Shown here: positions 7,461-16,440 of the stretch, one piece after another
Layout of the letters: each line of letters starts with the position of its first letter
How positions within the stretch are numbered: position 1 is the first letter of the stretch
DNA from: an uncultured Lachnospiraceae bacterium
GTDB taxonomy: Bacteria; Bacillota_A; Clostridia; Lachnospirales; Lachnospiraceae
Length of the DNA: 34,140 nt
NCBI GenBank assembly: GCA_910588595.1
Contig: CAJUQU010000009.1
Span: forward strand, 1-34,140
Direction of reading: 5' to 3'
Made by a program: the position numbers and the translations under genes
The notes under the pieces: model-generated
Told to the model about the DNA's origin: nothing
The model's database searches: none
Seen by the model: only the letters and a program-made list of their open reading frames with translations

Positions 7461-10400
7461 TCAAAAAACCAGCCTCTGCTGCCCGATCACCTCGATCTGG
7501 GAGCTCACGATCGTCTCCTCCTCCGCGCCGCGCAGGTGCTCGCCTCTGAGGTACTGCATGCCGCCGCGCAGGTTCGAGGCGACGAGGTTCAGCACGTAAA
7601 TATTGTCAAAACGCCCATAGATCGAGTCGCCGCCAAGTCCCGAGAAGCAGATCAGCTGCGTGTTCATCTTGTCCGCCATGTCCATCAGCGGCTTGAGCAG
7701 ATGCGCCGCGTTGGTCTGTGCAAAGGGATTGTCCATGACAAGCACTTTGCCCTCATTGCGGTCGGCAAAGATGTCCGTCTCGTCGCGGCGCATGTAGTAC
7801 AGCAGGCTTGACAGGATCACGAACGCGGTCAGAAATCCCTCGCCGCCGGAATTCTTTGCCGCCTGCGCCCAGGTGATCGGGTATTCGCGCTGCGCCTCGA
7901 CTTTGTACAGCTTGATCTGGACGTTTCCGATCCCGACGATGCTGTCGTAGAGATTTCTGGTCGTGATCCGCGTCCCGAAGTACTCCTGCGGATTTTCGTT
8001 TTTCTCGAGGATCTCCACGCCTTTCGTTGTCAGCTCGTCCAGAAAATCACTGAGTTTTAGCTGGTACATGCCCTCCTGCTCTGTCCAGTCCGGGAGCTGC
8101 AGTTTTAACATCTTGACTGCCTTCTGCCGGATCGTGATGGTCGAGTTGCTGTCGATCTGCCCCAGGTTGCGGTGCACGTCCTGACAGTACTCGCTCATAA
8201 GCTCCGCGATCCGGTTCTTTTCCTTCTCGACGAGTGAGATATCCACCGCGAGTTTCTCCATCTGGCTGTCGTAGGACTGCAATGTGGTGCCAAGCTGTGC
8301 CAGGATCAGGGACGCGCTGTCCGTCAGCGAGATCATGGACTCTAACGGCTTTCTGTAGTAGTCTTCCTGATAGATCTCTTTCTGTATCATTTTGTAGAGG
8401 TATGCGGAGAGCTTACTCTTTTTGCGCCCGCGCTCTTCTTTTAGATTTCTGTAATCGCGGAGCAGCCGCCCCTGGAAATCGCGGAGTTCTTTTGTGCCGA
8501 GCTGTGTGACATCCGTCTCCCACTGCGGCTCATGCCTGCACACAAAGTCCTCGTACTCTGCGAGTGTAGTCAGATTCTCACCCAGCCCTTTTAGCTTCAC
8601 CTCCGCCTTTTTGATCTCCAGATCGATCGCCTGGATCCGGAACTGGATCTGGTTGATCGCAGCCTCGAACTGAGTCGTTGTGATCTCTTCCTTTGCGAGG
8701 GGTTCCTCCGTACCGCACTTTTCAGCCATATCCTTCTTTTTCGTATTGATACGGCTCTGACAGACGGCGGTCTCCTTGTCCTCGTCATTCCACTGCCTGT
8801 CCTTGATCTTCATTTTGTTTTTCCTGTCCTCGAGCAGGATCTCCTGATGGGTCTCTTCCTTCTCGCTGTAGATCGTCCCGATCCAGTCCTGCTCTGACAG
8901 CCCGTATTTTTTGGACAGGCGCTCGAGCTCTTTCTGCAGCTTGTTGAGATGTGCGGAGGTCTTCTGCAGCTGCTTTTCCAGATCCTGCACCTGCATGGAC
9001 ATCCGGGAGGTGATCGCCTCGTACCGTGCCTCCTGTTCCTGCGCGGTCCCAGGTATCTGAATGTCACTGACCACTTCTGCTTCCGATTTCGCAGTCTTTG
9101 TTGTCTTGATCTCAGCCTGTCCGTTGTCTGTATTCGGATCGTTTGTATTCAGGTTTTCTGCCTGTCCGTTGCCTGTGCGCTCTGCTTCCGTCTGTCCTCC
9201 CTCGCCTTCAACCGGCTGATACATTGCATAAACACTGTACTTGTTCCGGTATTCCAGCACTTTCCTGTCGAGCTCCGCGTGCGCGCTCTCGATGCTTTTC
9301 AGCCGTTCCCTGCCAGCTTCCAGATTCTCGCGGACAAGTTTTCTATTCTGTTCATGGCGCTCCTGTTCCTTCTGGCAGCGCTTTACGCTCGCCATGCACT
9401 CTAAGTATGCAGCGTACTCGCTGCAGAATATGTCAAAATGCTTCTCGCGCTTTTGCATTTTTTCTATTAGATGCTGTTCATTGGCGATGTCCGCTATCAG
9501 CGCGTTGATCTGATCCTCATTTTTCTGTGCATCGCTCCTTAATGCCTGTATCGCGCCGGCTGTCTCGTCCGCTTCCGCCTTTATTTCTGACAGCCGTGTC
9601 ATATTTTTGTCGTATGCCTGCTTTGTGAGCTTTTGATTTTTCAGCCGCTCCCGCTTCTCGAAGTATTCTTCGTACTCCTTTTTGCGCACTGCGGTCTGCT
9701 CTTTCTTCTGCCGGACCTGCTTTTCCTTTTCCCGGATCAGCAGGCGCAGGGACTCCTCGTCCAGCAGCTTCTCGTTGAACCACATGTAGAAGCTGACTCC
9801 CGACAGCTCCAGCAGACCGCCCGCCTGCGCCGACAGCGTCTCCTCCAGCTGCTCCCGCGGTATGATCGGGATCGGAAAGGAGGTGTAGACCTCCCTGTCG
9901 TGCCCGGCGAGGATCTTCATATCCTGTCTCGACAGGATCAGCGCGTACGGCAGAAACGGCTGCCTCCGCACGATCTCCTCATTTCGCTGCGCCGGATAAC
10001 CGTTGTTCTTGAGCCAGTCCATGCCGTAGACAACATTGATGTTGAGTCGGTCAAACAGCGCCAGCGTCTCCTTGGGGAGTTCGAGCACTTTTCCCTGCGT
10101 GAGGCGTGTGAACTCCCTCAGCAGCTCGTCCTCCTCCTTCTCGAGCATGCGCTTTGCCTGCTCGCACTCGGCAAGTTTCCTGTCCGCCGCGGCGAGGATC
10201 CGCTCCATGTCCCACTGCTCTCCTGACTCGATGCCAAAATACCGCATCATGACAAGCCGCTCGGAAAGCTCCCGCTCGTACGCCGTCTGTTCCCGCTCCA
10301 GATCCGCGATCTGGAAATCCTGTCTGATGCGCTCCTGTTTCCTGTCCTCGATATCGCGGTGCAGCGACCGCTGGCGCTCATTTGCGCTCTCGAGCTGCTT

Positions 10401-12002
10401 TTTGTGCGCAGTACAGCTCCTTGTCTCCTCCTCAAGCTCCTTCTGATACTGCTCTTTTTTGATATCCAGATATCCCGGCTCGTACTCCCCGACGATATTT
10501 CTGGAGAAAGTTTCCCCAAACTCATCGTTCAATCGATCCTCGACCCGGTTGAACCCATTCTGCCGTTCCCAGTAAGTGCTGATATCCGCTATGAGCCGGA
10601 CGATCGTCTCGTCAAGCCACTGCTGTTTTTCCGCAAGTTCCTGGATCCGTTGGCTTTCTTCGTGATGGGCGGACTCGTTTTGGTCAAGCTGACACTGTGT
10701 GTCCGTCACAAGCTGCCCGTAATGCGCCCCCAGCGCCCTTCCGAGCGCCCTGCGCTCAGGCTCGAGCCGGCTCTCCCCCTCACGCATCACGCTCAGGCGT
10801 TCTCTGATCAGATTCTCGTCCTGCCTTGCGTCCTCCACCTGTTCTTTTTGTTTTGCGAGCTCCATCCTGCGAAGCAGTGTCTCGATCTGCGCGATCTCCG
10901 TCTCCAGCGCATCCCGCTCCACGCCGATCATATCGCGGTTGCCCACATGAAAACGCAGCTCTTCCACAAGGTTTATGATCTCGCAGGAATACTTCTCGTA
11001 CTCAATCCGCGCAAGCTCCCTGCCGCACTCCGCCTTGTCCGCAAGGAGTCTGTCCCTCGCCTCGTTCTGCGTCCTCTCCATCTGCGCGAGCAGATCCCTG
11101 AACCCCGCGATGCGGTTCTCCTGCTCCTCCACCTTGTCCGTCACAAGCTTGTACTCCCCTGCGGACGCGGCGATCTCTGACGCGTCCTCCTTAAACTGGC
11201 GGATCGTGTTCCTGCGCTCGATCTTGGACTGGTTCGCCTTGTAGGAGATCACATATTTTTCGATGATATTCTGGAACTCCTTCATGCGGTCTTTCTCCTT
11301 GTTGAGCTTGCTCTCCACCGCGTCGAGAAACCACTTTTCGATCAGCCCCTTCTCGTCCTTGCAGTCGGCAAAAAGTTTCGAGAGCCCCGACTCCTCGAGA
11401 TTGATCTTGCGGACAATGTTCTCCCACTCCTTGTAATAGATCTGATACTCCGCAAGCTTGTCAAAATACTGCTTTGACTGGGCGCTGTTGTTCATGTCAT
11501 AGCAGTTGAATTTCACGGCATGATCCTTTTTGTACGTCTCGAAAAGCTGCCTGCACTCGCGGTAATTTTTGAGCACGATCTCCTTATTGCGCTTCTCGAC
11601 CACCGGCAGATTGTAGATGTCCTGCGCGCATCGTCCCGGGTACTCACAGATAAAATTGACCATCTCAAGCGGATTGTCCGTCTCGTCCTCCGTCAGCTGG
11701 CTCCTGCGCACCATCATGCCGGCAAGGCAGTACCCCGCCCCGCGGTCGAGCTTCCACTCCACCATGATGAACGTCGGCTTGCTGGTCGTAAAATAACTGT
11801 CAAACGGTCTGTCCTTGGCGTCTCTGTAGCGTTTATGCACAAACGGGGCAGTCATCATCTGCACCAGCACGGACTTTCCGCCGCCGTTCTGCAGCGACAT
11901 CAGCGTACTCCTGCCCTGCATCTGAAACGTGTCGTCGCTGATGCGCATGGTATTGTTGTTGTAATTGAGATTGATAAATCTCACCGCGTTTATTTTACTC
12001 AT
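7461..12002 (-). CDS. jetC: Wadjet JetC, SMC/MukB-like ATPase (type III-like)
   Basis: A 1513-residue SMC-type ATPase and the motor of the Wadjet complex. The N-terminal head has a Walker A loop, SLQNGGGKS, with the lysine at 43. Long coiled coils follow. A globular hinge-like region lies at about 634-745. A Gln/Asn/Thr-rich, non-coiled insert lies at about 930-990. The C-terminal head has the ABC signature SGGEG (1385-1389) and a Walker B strand KVLVMD with Asp1424. The residue after that Asp is Asn, where SMC proteins usually have Glu. Wadjet motors extrude DNA loops and activate JetD on small circular DNA. The gene overlaps jetB by four bases (ATGA), so translation is probably coupled. Length, motifs and partners make the call secure; assignment to type III rests on the companion JetA and JetB families. 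Confidence 0.92.
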   Translation of the reverse strand: MSKINAVRFINLNYNNNTMRISDDTFQMQGRSTLMSLQNGGGKSVLVQMMTAPFVHKRYRDAKDRPFDSYFTTSKPTFIMVEWKLDRGAGYCLAGMMVRRSQLTEDETDNPLEMVNFICEYPGRCAQDIYNLPVVEKRNKEIVLKNYRECRQLFETYKKDHAVKFNCYDMNNSAQSKQYFDKLAEYQIYYKEWENIVRKINLEESGLSKLFADCKDEKGLIEKWFLDAVESKLNKEKDRMKEFQNIIEKYVISYKANQSKIERRNTIRQFKEDASEIAASAGEYKLVTDKVEEQENRIAGFRDLLAQMERTQNEARDRLLADKAECGRELARIEYEKYSCEIINLVEELRFHVGNRDMIGVERDALETEIAQIETLLRRMELAKQKEQVEDARQDENLIRERLSVMREGESRLEPERRALGRALGAHYGQLVTDTQCQLDQNESAHHEESQRIQELAEKQQWLDETIVRLIADISTYWERQNGFNRVEDRLNDEFGETFSRNIVGEYEPGYLDIKKEQYQKELEEETRSCTAHKKQLESANERQRSLHRDIEDRKQERIRQDFQIADLEREQTAYERELSERLVMMRYFGIESGEQWDMERILAAADRKLAECEQAKRMLEKEEDELLREFTRLTQGKVLELPKETLALFDRLNINVVYGMDWLKNNGYPAQRNEEIVRRQPFLPYALILSRQDMKILAGHDREVYTSFPIPIIPREQLEETLSAQAGGLLELSGVSFYMWFNEKLLDEESLRLLIREKEKQVRQKKEQTAVRKKEYEEYFEKRERLKNQKLTKQAYDKNMTRLSEIKAEADETAGAIQALRSDAQKNEDQINALIADIANEQHLIEKMQKREKHFDIFCSEYAAYLECMASVKRCQKEQERHEQNRKLVRENLEAGRERLKSIESAHAELDRKVLEYRNKYSVYAMYQPVEGEGGQTEAERTGNGQAENLNTNDPNTDNGQAEIKTTKTAKSEAEVVSDIQIPGTAQEQEARYEAITSRMSMQVQDLEKQLQKTSAHLNKLQKELERLSKKYGLSEQDWIGTIYSEKEETHQEILLEDRKNKMKIKDRQWNDEDKETAVCQSRINTKKKDMAEKCGTEEPLAKEEITTTQFEAAINQIQFRIQAIDLEIKKAEVKLKGLGENLTTLAEYEDFVCRHEPQWETDVTQLGTKELRDFQGRLLRDYRNLKEERGRKKSKLSAYLYKMIQKEIYQEDYYRKPLESMISLTDSASLILAQLGTTLQSYDSQMEKLAVDISLVEKEKNRIAELMSEYCQDVHRNLGQIDSNSTITIRQKAVKMLKLQLPDWTEQEGMYQLKLSDFLDELTTKGVEILEKNENPQEYFGTRITTRNLYDSIVGIGNVQIKLYKVEAQREYPITWAQAAKNSGGEGFLTAFVILSSLLYYMRRDETDIFADRNEGKVLVMDNPFAQTNAAHLLKPLMDMADKMNTQLICFSGLGGDSIYGRFDNIYVLNLVASNLRGGMQYLRGEHLRGAEEETIVSSQIEVIGQQRLVF

Positions 12003-12712
12003 ACTAAATCTCCCTGGATCACCTTCCGTATGCGCTGGTAATTGTTCTGGTTGAGCAGATTCCAGTCCATCAGGTTATCGAGCTTCTTCGTCGTCTTGAT
12101 CATCTCGTCCTCCTGCACATACTCGACCAGTCCCTGGTTCTCAAGGAATGTGAAAATGTGATGCAGGAAACCTTCCTTTGTCGTCCTTGCCCTCGAACCG
12201 CGCTCATCGGATTTCAGCGCCTCGTACGCTTCCTGCATATTCCGGAAGGCCAGACCGCTCTTTTCCTCCTCCTCGTCGGTGGTATGCTCCACGCCGCTTT
12301 TTAACCGGTCCGCCACGCAGTTCTGCAATTCACCCACCCGGATATAGTCCCTCGACCTGGCGCTCGCTCCCTGCCCGTCATAAAATTCTGACAGGAGTGT
12401 CAGTATGACAAACTGCGACAGGTAAAAATCCTTGTCCGTGCCGCCGGATCTGCAGAGGATCTCTTTCAGCTTTGCCTTGGAGAATCCGAGAAACACGTTC
12501 TCCTCCCTAGGAATCAGGTAGATCACATCCCCGTAGCGCTCAATGCTGCTCTGCGCCTCGTCCCCCTGGCTCTTGACCAGCAGCTGCACCTGTTCATTCT
12601 CCACATACGCCCGGTAAAGTCCCGCAGCATCGTCCTCCCGCAGCTCAAAGTGCTCTAACAGGTAGTAAAATATCTGCTGGCTGAGCCGGATCTCCTCCAT
12701 TTCATACGCCAT
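11999..12712 (-). CDS. jetB: Wadjet JetB, MukE/KITE-like subunit (DUF6063-like)
   Basis: A 237-residue protein between jetA and jetC, in the position and size of the MukE-like KITE subunit. It starts MAYEMEEIRLSQQIFYYLLE. The N-terminal half is predicted winged-helix-like. There is an acidic patch (TDEEEEKS) near residues 144-151, and the C-terminal half (FTFLENQGLVEYVQEDEMI) looks like a second winged helix. In Wadjet complexes JetB dimers bind the JetA kleisin and hold DNA near the JetC heads. The start overlaps the end of jetA by 11 bases and the stop overlaps jetC by four, a tightly coupled cassette. I recall this family as DUF6063; the name should be checked, but the role follows firmly from context. 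Confidence 0.85.
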   Translation of the reverse strand: MAYEMEEIRLSQQIFYYLLEHFELREDDAAGLYRAYVENEQVQLLVKSQGDEAQSSIERYGDVIYLIPREENVFLGFSKAKLKEILCRSGGTDKDFYLSQFVILTLLSEFYDGQGASARSRDYIRVGELQNCVADRLKSGVEHTTDEEEEKSGLAFRNMQEAYEALKSDERGSRARTTKEGFLHHIFTFLENQGLVEYVQEDEMIKTTKKLDNLMDWNLLNQNNYQRIRKVIQGDLV

Positions 12713-14366
12713 ACTGATCCCTCCTTATCTCTCGCATATCTCCCAGCTCCAGGGTGATGACCACGTTCGTGCAGCGGATCGTTCTCTCTGCGCCCAGCCC
12801 GTCCTTCACACCCTCAAACGTCACAACAGCTCCGTCCTCCGACCGCTCCGTGAATATCTTTTGGATCCTTTTCCTCTGTTCAAAATTTTTGGCACCTTTC
12901 CCGGTAAGCCCCAGCAGCATATCGTTCAGCTGGAAATCGTTTGCCTGCTCCGTTATGAATTCGCTCTTCTCTCTGCGCAGTGTGTCCATGACGATCTCGC
13001 GGTTTCTGATCAGTTCCACCATGATCTCTTTAAAGACGTCGACCGACGGTATGCAGATCTCCCGCGCCGCCGCGTCCGCCTCCAGGATCCCTCTCAGCTC
13101 CTCCAGCGACAGACTTCCCTTTCTCAGCGCCGCGTCGAGGAGAAACGCCAGCGCGTCCTCGTACGTTTTCAGCCTTTCCCGCTTCCTGCGCTCGAGCTCA
13201 TCCTGCCACTGCTTCTCGTCAAAGTCCAGCAGCTCCTCCGCCTCCTCCGCTGCCTTCTTGCGGATCGGGCGCTGCAGTTCCGTACACTTGTTCAGATTGT
13301 AGATCCTGGGGATCTGCTGATGGAACAGCGGCCTTAAAAAAATATCCAGATTCTCGAGATACTGCGGATTTTCCAGCACCTTGTCGTAGAGCTCTGTCCG
13401 TATGGAAAACCGCCGGATCAGCGACATCTGGGCGAGCGACTGCAGCTCCCGGTCATACAGCAGCTTCAAGTCAAAATGCAAGTTCAATATCTTCTGGTGC
13501 TCGTCGATCGTCCTGTTCAGATATCCCTCGATGATGCGGAGGTTCTCAAGCTTCTCCTCCTCCCTGGCATCCAGCTTCTGCACGTTGATATTCTGCTGTT
13601 CCAGCTCGGACGCCCTGAGCCTGACCATCTCGCGATAGCCTGTAAACTTCTCCTTCGTGTCGCCGATCGTCTCCATATTTTCATGCATGAGTGCCTCGTA
13701 GTCCGCAACAGAGTAGCTCAGCGCATTGCGCCGCACGCGCAGCATCGCCTCCTCGATCTTCTGCAGCTGTATGCGCATGAAATTAAAGACATTCTTGATC
13801 TCGTCGACCGCCTTGTCATAACTCTGCTTTTCCAGATGGAGCTTGAAGATCATCTCATGGATCGTGAGCTTCATGTTATTCTCGATCTCGAGTGTGGAGA
13901 GCATTAAATTATAGCCGTCCTCCGTCAGATAGTAGGAGGTTCTCTTTACCCCCTCGTCCACGTAGATGATGCGGTTTGCGATATAGCTGACATTCATGCT
14001 CCTGTACGCCCTGCTGTCAAAGTCAAAGCCGTCAAAATACATCGCCCTGCCCTCATTCGACAAAATGACGTTCACGATAAAATCCCCCAGCTTCTTGCAG
14101 TCGTCGTAGGACATGTTTTTCTGAAAAAAGCCCGCGTTGAGATTGTCGATGTACGCGCCGATATCGTCCATCGTGCAGCTCTCCTCCCTGAGCGACTGCT
14201 CCATGATATACAGCATCACCGCAAAGATCGCGTTGACCTGCTCGTCCGTTTTTGCAAATCCATACTGCTTCCATGTCTGTTTCGCCATGCTGTTCTGCAG
14301 GAGAAGGGCATACATCCCGACATGCTTCATCCTCCTTGCAAACTGCTTTAAAAATTCATACTGCAT
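12702..14366 (-). CDS. jetA: Wadjet JetA, kleisin-like subunit (DUF5716-like)
   Basis: A 554-residue protein, the size of the MukF-like JetA kleisin. The N-terminal 170 residues are helical and winged-helix-like (MQYEFLKQFARRMKHVGMYA). The middle is charged coiled coil (about 200-290), and the C-terminal region again looks globular. JetA bridges the two JetC heads and carries JetB. The start has GAGGAG seven bases upstream, and the gene runs 76 bp downstream of jetD. I recall the family as DUF5716, annotated as Wadjet JetA. Codon use and base composition match jetB, jetC and jetD, so the four genes travelled together. Confidence 0.88.
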   Translation of the reverse strand: MQYEFLKQFARRMKHVGMYALLLQNSMAKQTWKQYGFAKTDEQVNAIFAVMLYIMEQSLREESCTMDDIGAYIDNLNAGFFQKNMSYDDCKKLGDFIVNVILSNEGRAMYFDGFDFDSRAYRSMNVSYIANRIIYVDEGVKRTSYYLTEDGYNLMLSTLEIENNMKLTIHEMIFKLHLEKQSYDKAVDEIKNVFNFMRIQLQKIEEAMLRVRRNALSYSVADYEALMHENMETIGDTKEKFTGYREMVRLRASELEQQNINVQKLDAREEEKLENLRIIEGYLNRTIDEHQKILNLHFDLKLLYDRELQSLAQMSLIRRFSIRTELYDKVLENPQYLENLDIFLRPLFHQQIPRIYNLNKCTELQRPIRKKAAEEAEELLDFDEKQWQDELERRKRERLKTYEDALAFLLDAALRKGSLSLEELRGILEADAAAREICIPSVDVFKEIMVELIRNREIVMDTLRREKSEFITEQANDFQLNDMLLGLTGKGAKNFEQRKRIQKIFTERSEDGAVVTFEGVKDGLGAERTIRCTNVVITLELGDMREIRRDQYGV

Positions 14367-14442
14367 CGTCTCTCCTCATGCGCAAAGCATTTTTATGTAC
14401 AACTGATCCGAATATCCCTCGCCATCTGCATCACTGTATTGC

Positions 14443-15444
14443 TCACACCATATCCTGTATGTTCAATATCTCCTGCGGAATGTACCTGTCCTGTTCGAGA
14501 ATCTCCTTGATCCTTGTCTGCTGCGGCTGTGAGAACCAGCCAAGAAACAGACTGCCGATATTCCGGTTCTGCCCCTCCTTCGTGCGCGGAAGATCCTCGA
14601 TGCCAATGCGGTCTGCCTTTGTGAGCATCCGCTCATAAGCACACTGAAAGAGCCGGATATCATACTGTGCGCCGTATGCCGCGGCAAACTTTTCAGCAAA
14701 TTTTTCATAAATTCGGATCCCCTCATAGTCCAGATCGCCAAAATATAAAATACGGTTTTCCGGTGCCAGCATGTACGGCTCGCCGCTGGTATCAAGATCC
14801 GAAAATGCCGCGATGATCCCCTTTCCAGCCCCATAGATCAAAGTCCCGATCGGTGTGCCGCAGATCGTATGCATTTCCCCGCCGTGCATCAGACACTTGC
14901 GCATACTGTAAAAAGTGTCCTTATTTTCAAGAACCAGCAGGTTCTGCGGCGTCTGCCGCGTCGCTGTGTAGTACGCGATCGGCTCTGTCGTCCTGTAATA
15001 ATTAAAGAACGCTGTCTCCAATCCGCAGCGCTTCAGTATCTTCTTTCCCTGCTCCTGCTTCAAAAATTTCTCCCTGTGCCAGATGTCAAAACTGCGCTCG
15101 TTTTCTGACATGCGTGTCATAAAATCATTGTTTTTGATATAGTCGTTCAAGAGCAGGACCCACTGCCTGTCCTGAATGTACTGGTCAATGTGCGCCCGGT
15201 AATAGTCCGTGGAAATGGACGGGACGATCTCATAGTTCAGCTCATAGATATACTCGGATATATCCCGCTTCTCCTCGATGATCCAATACTCCCTGTAGAG
15301 AGCCGGCGACTTTCCGTTTTTTCCGGACGCCTTCACCGGCTTGATCTTCCGGCTGTCGATCAGTGCGATGACCTTTGTGTAGAGCTCCTTATAGTCAGCT
15401 ATCCTGTAATGCGCGGACAAGGCGTCCAGATTCGTCCTCTTCAT
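14443..15444 (-). CDS. jetD: Wadjet JetD, Toprim-fold nuclease
   Basis: A 333-residue protein with the JetD layout: an N-terminal DNA-binding region (DUF3322-like, about 1-120) and a C-terminal Toprim domain (DUF2220-like). Toprim residues are visible: Glu173 in VLENKDTF, and Asp237 and Asp239 in GDLDYEG (236-242). JetD resembles the topoisomerase VI A subunit/Spo11 and cuts plasmid DNA once the JetABC motor has stalled. Here it is the first gene of the cassette rather than the last. A GGAG site lies about seven bases before the ATG. A 44-codon ORF ends 30 bp upstream, so jetD may be read from a longer transcript. All catalytic acids are present, so the nuclease should be active. Confidence 0.92.
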   Translation of the reverse strand: MKRTNLDALSAHYRIADYKELYTKVIALIDSRKIKPVKASGKNGKSPALYREYWIIEEKRDISEYIYELNYEIVPSISTDYYRAHIDQYIQDRQWVLLLNDYIKNNDFMTRMSENERSFDIWHREKFLKQEQGKKILKRCGLETAFFNYYRTTEPIAYYTATRQTPQNLLVLENKDTFYSMRKCLMHGGEMHTICGTPIGTLIYGAGKGIIAAFSDLDTSGEPYMLAPENRILYFGDLDYEGIRIYEKFAEKFAAAYGAQYDIRLFQCAYERMLTKADRIGIEDLPRTKEGQNRNIGSLFLGWFSQPQQTRIKEILEQDRYIPQEILNIQDMV

Positions 15445-15474
15445 TCCAATCTCCGTTCCTTCATTCCTTCATTC

Positions 15475-15609
15475 CTATTCATAGTTGGCATCAGACAATC
15501 CTGCTATAGCGCGTTGTCCCTTATGCCTTTTCATCATGCGCCCGCGATCGTCTTCCAGCTGCAGACTGATCTGTGGCTGATCCTTTATGACATCCTTGAC
15601 GCAAATCAT
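15475..15609 (-). CDS. Possible 44-aa protein between the HD hydrolase and jetD
   Basis: An ATG at 15609 overlaps the HD-gene stop as ATGA and opens 44 codons (MICVKDVIKDQPQ... ending GLSDANYE) to a TAG at 15475-15477. The overlap is the same coupling style used three other times in this run of genes, and the ORF fills nearly all of an otherwise empty 160-bp gap. The peptide is hydrophilic, basic in the middle (GRMMKRHKGQR), with no membrane segment. I do not recognise it. It could be a small Wadjet- or HD-associated protein, a translated leader, or chance. Confidence 0.45.
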   Translation of the reverse strand: MICVKDVIKDQPQISLQLEDDRGRMMKRHKGQRAIAGLSDANYE

Positions 15610-16406
15610 CTCTGGACAGATCCTGACAATGCTGACAACGTTTTGCGCTTCAAATACTGCTCCATCTTCTCCCGTATCTTCGCAAACTGCTCATTTGTCT
15701 TTGGCAGCTCCGAGTGAAAATCCATCAGCCGGTGCAGATAACCCTGTTTCTGCACGATCTGACAGCTCATGGGATAGACCAGCTCATACACCAGCGAGAT
15801 ATGTCCGACTACATTGTCAACAGGTGTCCTTTTCAGATTTCTAAGGATGCAGTGCTCTTCGTAAAATGCCTGCAGGACCTCCTCCGTCACGCTGCAGTGC
15901 GTCAAGTCATAAGTTGTCACATTGTAGATCTCCTCGATTGGCACGATGACATTGACTTTTACTATATCGATCTTGTCCGCGTCGCGCAGCAGGTCTGCAA
16001 ACCGCTTCTCCCGCGGCGTATAGTCTACGGGAACACGGTATGCGCTGTGACAGCGCACTGCTTTTTCGAGGAGTTCATCCTCTGACGCGTCCTCCACATA
16101 ATCCCTGATCTTTCCTTCCCTGAACAGTATGTCCGCACCAAACGCCGCGTGGTCTATGGACTGCGCGTCGATAAATGTGCCGTAGCGCCTCAACTGCTCA
16201 AAGCGCCCCACGTCGTGCAGCAGCCCTGTGAGCCATGACAACCTGATCTCGTCCTCGTCAAATCCTGACTGTGCGGCAATCTGCTCACACAGCGCACATA
16301 CCCTGTAGGTATGGTCGATCTTCAACTTGACTTTCTCGTCAGTGATATCATAATTTCCGGTATATTTCTGAAACGCCGCCAACGCCCTCTGTCTGTCGAT
16401 CACCAT
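15606..16406 (-). CDS. HD-domain phosphohydrolase
   Basis: A 266-residue metal-dependent HD-superfamily hydrolase. The metal ligands can be read: His32 in KIDHTYRV, His64-Asp65 in LLHDVGRF, a second DH at 85-86, His120 in VRCHSAYR and Asp142 in RDADKID. Family members remove phosphate from nucleotides or related small molecules, or act as cyclic-nucleotide phosphodiesterases; the substrate cannot be told from this sequence. The start has AGGAGG upstream. It sits 34 bp downstream of a membrane-protein gene and directly before the 44-aa ORF and jetD, all on one strand. A link to Wadjet is suggested only by position. The last 50 residues are lysine-rich and helical. Confidence 0.88.
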   Translation of the reverse strand: MVIDRQRALAAFQKYTGNYDITDEKVKLKIDHTYRVCALCEQIAAQSGFDEDEIRLSWLTGLLHDVGRFEQLRRYGTFIDAQSIDHAAFGADILFREGKIRDYVEDASEDELLEKAVRCHSAYRVPVDYTPREKRFADLLRDADKIDIVKVNVIVPIEEIYNVTTYDLTHCSVTEEVLQAFYEEHCILRNLKRTPVDNVVGHISLVYELVYPMSCQIVQKQGYLHRLMDFHSELPKTNEQFAKIREKMEQYLKRKTLSALSGSVQR

Positions 16407-16440
16407 TTTATCCCCTCCTGTGCATATGTATTATTGCTCA

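Noticed and set aside
9633..11180. Long plus-strand open frames opposite jetC
   Set aside because: They are antisense to a clear SMC coding region, low-complexity, rich in Leu/Arg/His, and lack ribosome sites; they mirror the codon pattern of jetC.
6887..15444. A full restriction-modification system
   Set aside because: No protein in the window has methyltransferase motifs (no FxGxG with DPPY, NPPY or PCQ).
15458..15480. Tandem ATTCCTTC repeats before jetD as a regulatory array
   Set aside because: Only two to three short copies, and they overlap the purine-rich leader and ribosome-site region on the minus strand; no regulator pattern fits.
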